Assembly (NCBI GenBank): GCA_003241385.1
Contig: QFPO01000001.1
Location: 248,001-312,000, forward strand
Direction: 5' to 3'
Source of the DNA: Rhodanobacter denitrificans
Lineage (GTDB): Bacteria; Pseudomonadota; Gammaproteobacteria; Xanthomonadales; Rhodanobacteraceae
DNA: 64,000 bases
Positions 58,947 through 64,000 of this stretch are shown here, one piece after another (the stretch's first letter is position 1; each line of letters begins with the position of its first letter). The notes beneath the pieces are model-generated. The model was not told the origin of the DNA and did not search any database. It saw only the letters and a list, made by a program, of their open reading frames with translations. The position numbers and the translations under genes are program-made.

Positions 58947-61448
58947 TCAGACCACGCGTTCGCGCGGCCGCAGCAGCCAGCGGCACAGCGCCGGCAGGAA
59001 CACGATCGCCGCGATCATGTTGACGACGAACATGAAGGTCAGCATGACGCCCATGTCGGCCTGGAACTTGAGGTCCGAGAACACCCACGTGAACACGCCG
59101 ACCGCCAGCGTCAGCGCGGTGTAGAAGATCGCGATGCCGGTGGTCTTGAGCGCGGAGAAGTACGACTCGGTCAGCGGCTTGCCGGCCTGCATCGCCTCGC
59201 GCATGCGCGCGAAGATGTAGATCGCATAGTCCACGCCGATGCCGACGCCGAGCGCGATCACGGTCAGCGTGTTGACCTTCATGCCGATGTCGAGCTCGAC
59301 CATCAGCGCATGGCCGAGCTCGGTCACCAGCACCAGCGGCAGCACGATGCACAGCGACGCGAGCGGATTGCGGAAGCTGATCAGGCACATCACGAACACC
59401 GCCGCGTAGAGCAGCAGCAGCATCGTGCGCTTGACCGCGCGCACCTCGTCGTTGGTCGCGGCCATGACGCCGACGTTGCCGGTCGCCAGGCGCAGGTTGA
59501 TGCGGTGGCTGGTGGTGGTCTCGCCGCGTGCCTGCGCGGCGGCGGCTTCCTCGGCGAGCTGCTCGCGCAGATTGACGTCGGGGCCGGCGAACAGGCCGTT
59601 GTCGTCGCGGAACTGCTTGACCGCCGCGACGACGCGGTCGATCGTCGTCGCGCGGTGGTCGGTCAGGAACATCATGACCGGCATCGCGCTGCAGTCGCCG
59701 TTGAGCAGGCCGGTGTCGGTCTCGAAGCCCTGCGTGTCCTGGCGCAGCGTGTCCGAGTCGCGCGGCAGCGCGCGGTAGCGCACGTTGCCCTCGTTCCAGC
59801 CGGCGTGCACGAGCTTGGCCGCGCTCGGCAGCGTCATGACCTGGGCGACGCCCTCGACGTTGCGCATGTGCCAGGCGAAGCGGTCCAGCGTCTCCATGAC
59901 CGGATAGCTGCCGATGCAGGCCGACGGCGCGGCTTCGGCGATGACGTTGAGGATGTCCACGCCGAGCGCGAACTTCTCGCTGATCAGGCGCGCGTCCTGG
60001 TTGTAGCGCGCGTCGGCGCGCAGCTCGGCCACGCCTTCCTGCGCGTCGCCGATCATCACGCGGCTGCCGTAGTGGCTGGCGGCCAGCCACGCGACGAAGC
60101 CGATCGCGATGATCACGGCGGCCGGCATCGGCCGCGCGAAGCGCGCCAGCACGGCCCAGAGCTTGTCGAACTGGGTCAGCTGGCGCAGCCGGTACTCGCG
60201 CTTGCGCGGCAGGTTGCGCAGGCGCGTGTACGACAGCAGCACCGGCAGCAGGACCAGATCGGTCAGGATCGTCAGGCCGACGCCGATCGTCGCGGTGATC
60301 GCCAGTTCAAAGATGATCCGCACCGGGATGATCAGGATCGTCGCGAAACCGATGCAGCCGGCGATCAGGGCGACCGAGCCGGGCACCAGCAGCATGCGGA
60401 ACGCCAGCCGTGCCGCGGTCGCCGGATCGACGCCCTCGCGCCGGCGCAGCTCCTCGACGCTGCCGTCCTCCAGGCCGCCGAAGAACAGCTCGCCGCGGAA
60501 GCGGTTGATCATCTGCTCGCCGTGACTGACCGCGATCGCGAAGATCAGGAACGGCGTCAGCATGTTCATCGGGTCGATGCCGAAGCCGAGCAGGCGCAGC
60601 GCGCCGAGCATCCACAGCACCGAGATCAGCGCGCAGAACACCGTCAGCGAGGCCAGCTTGGCCGACGAGGAATAGATGAACAGCAGCAGCCACGTGAACG
60701 CGATCGTCAGGAAGAAGAAGCCGATCACCGAGCGCGCGCCGTCGGTGATGTCGCCGACCATCTTCGCGAAGCCGATCACGTGGACGCCGATGCGTTCGTT
60801 CTCGTACTTGCCACGCAGCGCCTCGAGCTGGGCCGCGATCTTGTTGTAGTCGACGTGGATGCCGTGCTCGGGATCCTCGGGCACCAGGTCGACCCAGACC
60901 ATCGCGCCGGAGAAGTCCTTGGCGACCAGGCGGCCGACGATGCCGGCCTTGACGATGTTGTCGCGCACGGTCGCGAACTGCTCGGGCGTCGGCGTGAAGC
61001 CTTCGAGGTTCGGACTGAAGCCGTTCGGGATCACGTTGCCGGCGTCGAGGCCGTCCTCGACGACCTCGATGTAGCGCACGTTCGGCGTGAAGATCGAACG
61101 CAGACGCGCCTCGTCGACGTTGTCGATGCTCTTGGCCTCGAGCGTGATGTTCTCCATCGCCTGCATGAACGGCAGGTTGAACATGTCGCCGCCCTTGTCG
61201 ACCACGGCGATCAGGATGCGGTTGGCGCCGCCGAAATCGCGCTCGTAGTCGAGGAAGGTCTGCATGTACTCGTGCTGCAGCGGCACCTGCTTCTTGAAGC
61301 CCGCGTCCACGCGCAGCTGCGAGGCGAAGAACGCCATCGCCAGCGTGATCAGCGCGAAGACGACGAGCACCGCCGGCCGGTTGCCGAACACCAGCCGCTC
61401 GGCGAAGCGGTGAAACGCACCGGGGTTGGTCGCACTGGCCGGATTCAT
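58947..61448 (-). CDS. MMPL/RND-superfamily exporter
   Basis: The 833-residue protein has the RND layout of two six-helix halves: an N-terminal helix (AVLVVFALITLAMAFFASQL), a large periplasmic domain, then helix clusters such as IGFFFLTIAFTWLLLFIY and VALGVGIGVDYAIYIFARMRE. The last contains the GxxxDYxx Asp of MMPL-type proton relays. Length suits the HpnN/MMPL class rather than HAE1 pumps. Such exporters move lipids or hydrophobic molecules to the outer membrane. Its ATG overlaps the stop of the YCF48-like gene (ATGA, 61445-61448) and it belongs to the envelope cluster with DUF1329. Confidence 0.92.
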   Translation of the reverse strand: MNPASATNPGAFHRFAERLVFGNRPAVLVVFALITLAMAFFASQLRVDAGFKKQVPLQHEYMQTFLDYERDFGGANRILIAVVDKGGDMFNLPFMQAMENITLEAKSIDNVDEARLRSIFTPNVRYIEVVEDGLDAGNVIPNGFSPNLEGFTPTPEQFATVRDNIVKAGIVGRLVAKDFSGAMVWVDLVPEDPEHGIHVDYNKIAAQLEALRGKYENERIGVHVIGFAKMVGDITDGARSVIGFFFLTIAFTWLLLFIYSSSAKLASLTVFCALISVLWMLGALRLLGFGIDPMNMLTPFLIFAIAVSHGEQMINRFRGELFFGGLEDGSVEELRRREGVDPATAARLAFRMLLVPGSVALIAGCIGFATILIIPVRIIFELAITATIGVGLTILTDLVLLPVLLSYTRLRNLPRKREYRLRQLTQFDKLWAVLARFARPMPAAVIIAIGFVAWLAASHYGSRVMIGDAQEGVAELRADARYNQDARLISEKFALGVDILNVIAEAAPSACIGSYPVMETLDRFAWHMRNVEGVAQVMTLPSAAKLVHAGWNEGNVRYRALPRDSDTLRQDTQGFETDTGLLNGDCSAMPVMMFLTDHRATTIDRVVAAVKQFRDDNGLFAGPDVNLREQLAEEAAAAQARGETTTSHRINLRLATGNVGVMAATNDEVRAVKRTMLLLLYAAVFVMCLISFRNPLASLCIVLPLVLVTELGHALMVELDIGMKVNTLTVIALGVGIGVDYAIYIFARMREAMQAGKPLTESYFSALKTTGIAIFYTALTLAVGVFTWVFSDLKFQADMGVMLTFMFVVNMIAAIVFLPALCRWLLRPRERVV

Positions 61449-62581
61449 GGCAGCTCCACCTCGCTGACGCCGTTCTCGCCGACCAGCAGCAGCCGGCGTC
61501 CGTCCAGCGGCACGGCGCCGGCGAGCATGCCGGCGCCGGGCTGGGCCATCACCTTGAACGGCGCATCGGCGCTGCGGCGCATCAGCACCGCGCCGTTGGC
61601 GCCGACCAGGACGGCACCTTCGCCATCGAGTGCGACGCCGCCCATCAGGCCCTGTTCGCTGTCGCTGTCGCGCCGCGTCCAGTGGTCGCCGAGGTCGTCG
61701 GTCTCGTACACGTTGCCGCGCAGCCCGAATGCGAGCACGCGGTCGCCGGCGTAGCCGATCGCGCCGAACATCGAGCCGTCGTACGGCAGCTGGATGCGCT
61801 GCCAGCTCGCGCCGTCGTCGCGCGAACGGAACGCGCTGCCGCGCTCGGCGAGGATCATCAGGCCGCCGCTGCCGGTGCGCACGATCGCGTTGAGATGCGG
61901 ATCGGACTCCTCGCCGAGCGCGAGCTCGTCCTGGCTGAAGACCATCGAGGTGTCCTGGCCGTCGTCGGCGGCGTCGGCCGCCGTTGCCGCGCGATCGGCG
62001 TCGCTCCCGGTCGCGGCGCCGGCCGGCGGCGGCGGTGCGGCGGCGAGCAGTTCGGGCTGCCAGCTCGCACCGCCGTCGCGCGTGACCAGCATGCGGCTGT
62101 ACGCGCCGACCGCGATGCCGTGGCGGTCGTCGACGAACAGTACGTCGAGCAGCGGCGCACCATGGCGCGGATCGGTCGGCAGCGTCGCATCGTCTTCGTA
62201 GATGTCGCGGTGCTGTACGGTCCAGTGCGCACCGCCGTCGGCGCTGTGCACGATCACGCCGTCGTGGCCGACCGCCCAGACCGAATCGCCGCGCGCGGTC
62301 GCCGCGGTCAGCAGGACCCGGACCGGCACGTCGGCCGACTGCGTCCAGTCGCGGCCGTCGGCCGAGCGCAGCACGTGGCCGCGGTCACCGACGACGAGGT
62401 AGCCGTCGCCGACGCGCAGCGCATCGAGCAGCAGCGAGCGTGCGGCCAGCGGCATCGTTTCGGCCGGCGACGATACCGGGTCGGGCCAGGCCGGCGGATC
62501 GGCCGCCCGGCCGGCCAGCGGCAGCGCGGCAAAGAGGCAGAGTGCCGCGGACCGGCACCGTGCGAACGAGGATCGGGTCAT
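61445..62581 (-). CDS. YCF48-like/BNR beta-propeller periplasmic protein
   Basis: The 378-residue protein has a signal peptide (RSAALCLFAALPLAGRAADP) and propeller repeats of the sialidase/YCF48 type: GDRGHVLRSADGRDWTQ, GHDGVIVHSADGGAHWTVQ, LVTRDGGASWQPEL, SAFRSRDDGASWQRIQL, GNVYETDDLGDHWTRRD. In other proteobacteria a protein of this kind is encoded between DUF1329 and an MMPL exporter, as here. It likely acts in the periplasm as part of that system. Translation is coupled to the exporter. Confidence 0.9.
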   Translation of the reverse strand: MTRSSFARCRSAALCLFAALPLAGRAADPPAWPDPVSSPAETMPLAARSLLLDALRVGDGYLVVGDRGHVLRSADGRDWTQSADVPVRVLLTAATARGDSVWAVGHDGVIVHSADGGAHWTVQHRDIYEDDATLPTDPRHGAPLLDVLFVDDRHGIAVGAYSRMLVTRDGGASWQPELLAAAPPPPAGAATGSDADRAATAADAADDGQDTSMVFSQDELALGEESDPHLNAIVRTGSGGLMILAERGSAFRSRDDGASWQRIQLPYDGSMFGAIGYAGDRVLAFGLRGNVYETDDLGDHWTRRDSDSEQGLMGGVALDGEGAVLVGANGAVLMRRSADAPFKVMAQPGAGMLAGAVPLDGRRLLLVGENGVSEVELP

Positions 62582-62733
62582 GTCGGAACGGGGCAGCGGC
62601 GGACAGGGAGAATGCGATGATGCCCGAACGGCGCCGTCATGCGCGGCGATCGCGGACGGGCACAGGCGGCGCGGTGCGACCGCACCGCGCGCCGGATCGA
62701 TTGCTCGATGCGGCGCGTCGGATTGGGGGAACG

Positions 62734-62768
62734 GCGGACACGGGCGCCGCGTCGGGGCCCGTGTCCGC
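62734..62768 (-). terminator. Hairpin between the DUF1329 and YCF48-like genes
   Basis: GCGGACACGGGC (62734-62745) and GCCCGTGTCCGC (62757-62768) form a perfect 12-bp stem with an 11-base loop, 24 bases beyond the DUF1329 stop. There is no T-tract, so partial termination or mRNA protection is more likely than a strong stop. Confidence 0.45.
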
Positions 62769-62791
62769 GGAGGTTGCGAACGGCGACGCGC

Positions 62792-64000
62792 TTACTGGAT
62801 GCCGCGCTGGCGCAGCGAGTTCGGCGAGAACGCATCGGGCGTGAGCTGCACCGAGAAGTTGTAGCCCGAGTCCTCGTTGTCCAGACCGCCGACGATGTAG
62901 CGTCCGTTCTTGAGGTCGTGGTGGGTCTCCAGCGTCGACCAGAACGTCGGCAGATCGTAGTAGGTCACGCTCGGCGCCTCCGAGTAGCGCCACAGCTTGC
63001 CATCGGTGTCGTAGTGGTCGGTCAGCAGGATCTGCCAGCTGTCCTCGTCGAGATAGAACGTCCGCCGCGGGTTGATGTGGCTCATGCCGGGCTTGAGCGT
63101 GGCCTCGACCACGTAGATGCGATGCAGCTCGTAGCGCAGCAGGTCCGGGTTGATATAGCCGGGCTTGATCAGGTCGGCGATCTTCGCGGTGTGCGCCTTG
63201 TACGAGTTGTACGGCACGTACATCTCGCGCTTCTCGACGAGCTTCCAGTCGTAGCGGTCGAGCGCGCCGTTGAACATGTCCAGCATGTCCGAGGTGCGCA
63301 GATTGTCCGAGGCGGTGCCGGGATTGTCGTAGGCGACCTGCGGCGCGCGGCGCACGCGGCGCTGACCGGGGTTGTAGACCCAGGCCTGGCGCGGCGAGGT
63401 CTTGGCGTTGAGCGTCTCGTGCACGAGCAGGATCTGGCCGGCGTAGCGCGGCGGCGAGGTCACTTCCTGGTAGAAATAGATCAGGATGTTGTTGATGTTC
63501 TCGATCGTCGCACCAGGCCGGAAGTACGGCGACAGCGTCTGCTCTTTGATCCGCACCAGCGTGTACTGGCCACCGGCCGTCGGCATCGCCTGGTTGTACC
63601 AGTGGTCGAGCGTGATGCCCTTGAACTTGAGCTTGTGGTTCCAGATCGCCTGAGCGCCGGCGGTGGACGCATCGGTGCTGAGGATCGGGAACGGGAAGCC
63701 CTGCGAGACGCTGCCGACGCCGTCGCCGTCGCTGACCAGTTCGCCGGTCGAGGCGTTCTTGATCGTGGCCTCGTAGATCGTCGACGGGAACGCGGCGCTG
63801 CGGCGGGTCGGATAGACCACCATCTTCCAGTTCGGATACTTCTCGAACATCGCGATCTGGCCGGCCGACAGCTTGTTGCCGTAGGACTTGTAGTTCTGCG
63901 CGGTGATCTCGACGGTCGGCTTGTCGTCCGGATACGGATCGACCTGCTGCTTGCCGGGCGTGAAGCCGGCCGGCGCCTTCGTGATGCCGCCGTCCCAGGC
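62792..64000 (-). CDS. DUF1329 protein, 5' end beyond the window
   Basis: The frame is open from the window edge to TAA at 62792-62794, giving at least 402 residues. It shows the DUF1329 pattern: VEITAQNYKSYGNKLSAGQI and MFEKYPNWKMVVYPTRRSAA near its visible start, RAWVYNPGQRRVRRAPQV-like strand (here ARQAWVYNPGQRR), VEKREMYVPYNSYK, LRYELHRIYVVEATL, RRTFYLDEDSWQILLTDHYD. DUF1329 proteins have a LolA/LolB-like outer-membrane lipoprotein-carrier fold and usually sit next to a DUF1302 porin-like gene and an MMPL exporter. The DUF1302 gene is expected just outside the window. Confidence 0.9.
   Translation of the reverse strand, partial: AWDGGITKAPAGFTPGKQQVDPYPDDKPTVEITAQNYKSYGNKLSAGQIAMFEKYPNWKMVVYPTRRSAAFPSTIYEATIKNASTGELVSDGDGVGSVSQGFPFPILSTDASTAGAQAIWNHKLKFKGITLDHWYNQAMPTAGGQYTLVRIKEQTLSPYFRPGATIENINNILIYFYQEVTSPPRYAGQILLVHETLNAKTSPRQAWVYNPGQRRVRRAPQVAYDNPGTASDNLRTSDMLDMFNGALDRYDWKLVEKREMYVPYNSYKAHTAKIADLIKPGYINPDLLRYELHRIYVVEATLKPGMSHINPRRTFYLDEDSWQILLTDHYDTDGKLWRYSEAPSVTYYDLPTFWSTLETHHDLKNGRYIVGGLDNEDSGYNFSVQLTPDAFSPNSLRQRGIQ

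Overview
The window is uniformly GC-rich, roughly 70% by eye, except for one short AT-rich island. It looks like a chromosomal segment of a gammaproteobacterium of the Lysobacterales (Xanthomonadales), probably close to Rhodanobacteraceae/Dokdonella. This placement is an inference from four things: sucCD lying next to a PilS-type kinase, a sigma factor of the ECF43 type paired with a membrane Ser/Thr kinase, secreted proteins ending in an IFRDGFE-like tail, and the overall gene content. There is no phage, IS element or CRISPR array in view.

Layout. 1-604 is the end of a hybrid histidine kinase. 534-11738 (minus strand) is a tightly overlapped recC-recB-recD operon followed by a periplasmic sensor propeller that lacks a kinase domain; every junction is a 4-base ATGA overlap. 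12030-14442 holds a frameshifted NAD-dependent oxidoreductase remnant and a divergent SDR/AraC pair with two sets of 21-bp-spaced direct repeats between them. 14634-18165 is an ECF sigma factor and its Ser/Thr kinase-TPR partner. 18266-25717 has two secreted beta-helix proteins flanking a tRNA-Arg, kbl and nadE. 25718-26203 is an AT-rich island with an ORF interrupted by a stop codon that sits in a hairpin loop. 26204-30885 has a second Ser/Thr kinase with an FGE-type sensor domain, a BON lipoprotein, a FAS1 protein, a small ORF with its own terminator, and an nhaA remnant. 30886-36278 is sucD-sucC, a PilS-like kinase without an adjacent pilR, and pepQ. 36357-38448 is a heat-shock pair (hsp20, cbpA) plus a peroxiredoxin. 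38653-43616 is a tetR-adaptor-RND efflux operon without an outer-membrane gene. 43849-44678 is an Xre/membrane-protein pair with a perfect operator. 44843-52040 includes cnoX, a DUF4442 protein, a P-loop kinase, yhhQ, an M13 peptidase and a third tail-bearing secreted protein. 52062-58693 holds an MBL hydrolase, an M20 peptidase, a ComEA-like protein, and a plus-strand run of SET, GNAT, HutD/Ves, 2-oxoglutarate oxygenase and Mpo1-like genes. 58947-64000 is a minus-strand envelope cluster of DUF1329, YCF48-like and MMPL/RND proteins; the DUF1329 gene runs off the window.

How the genes work together. The window is mostly chromosomal housekeeping (DNA repair, TCA cycle, NAD synthesis, protein quality control) interleaved with signalling modules (hybrid kinase, propeller sensor, two Ser/Thr kinases, PilS) and envelope or secreted functions. 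The most interesting unexplained signals are the shared C-terminal tail on three secreted proteins, the AraC-type double repeat array, the AT-rich island and the DUF1329/YCF48/MMPL cluster.
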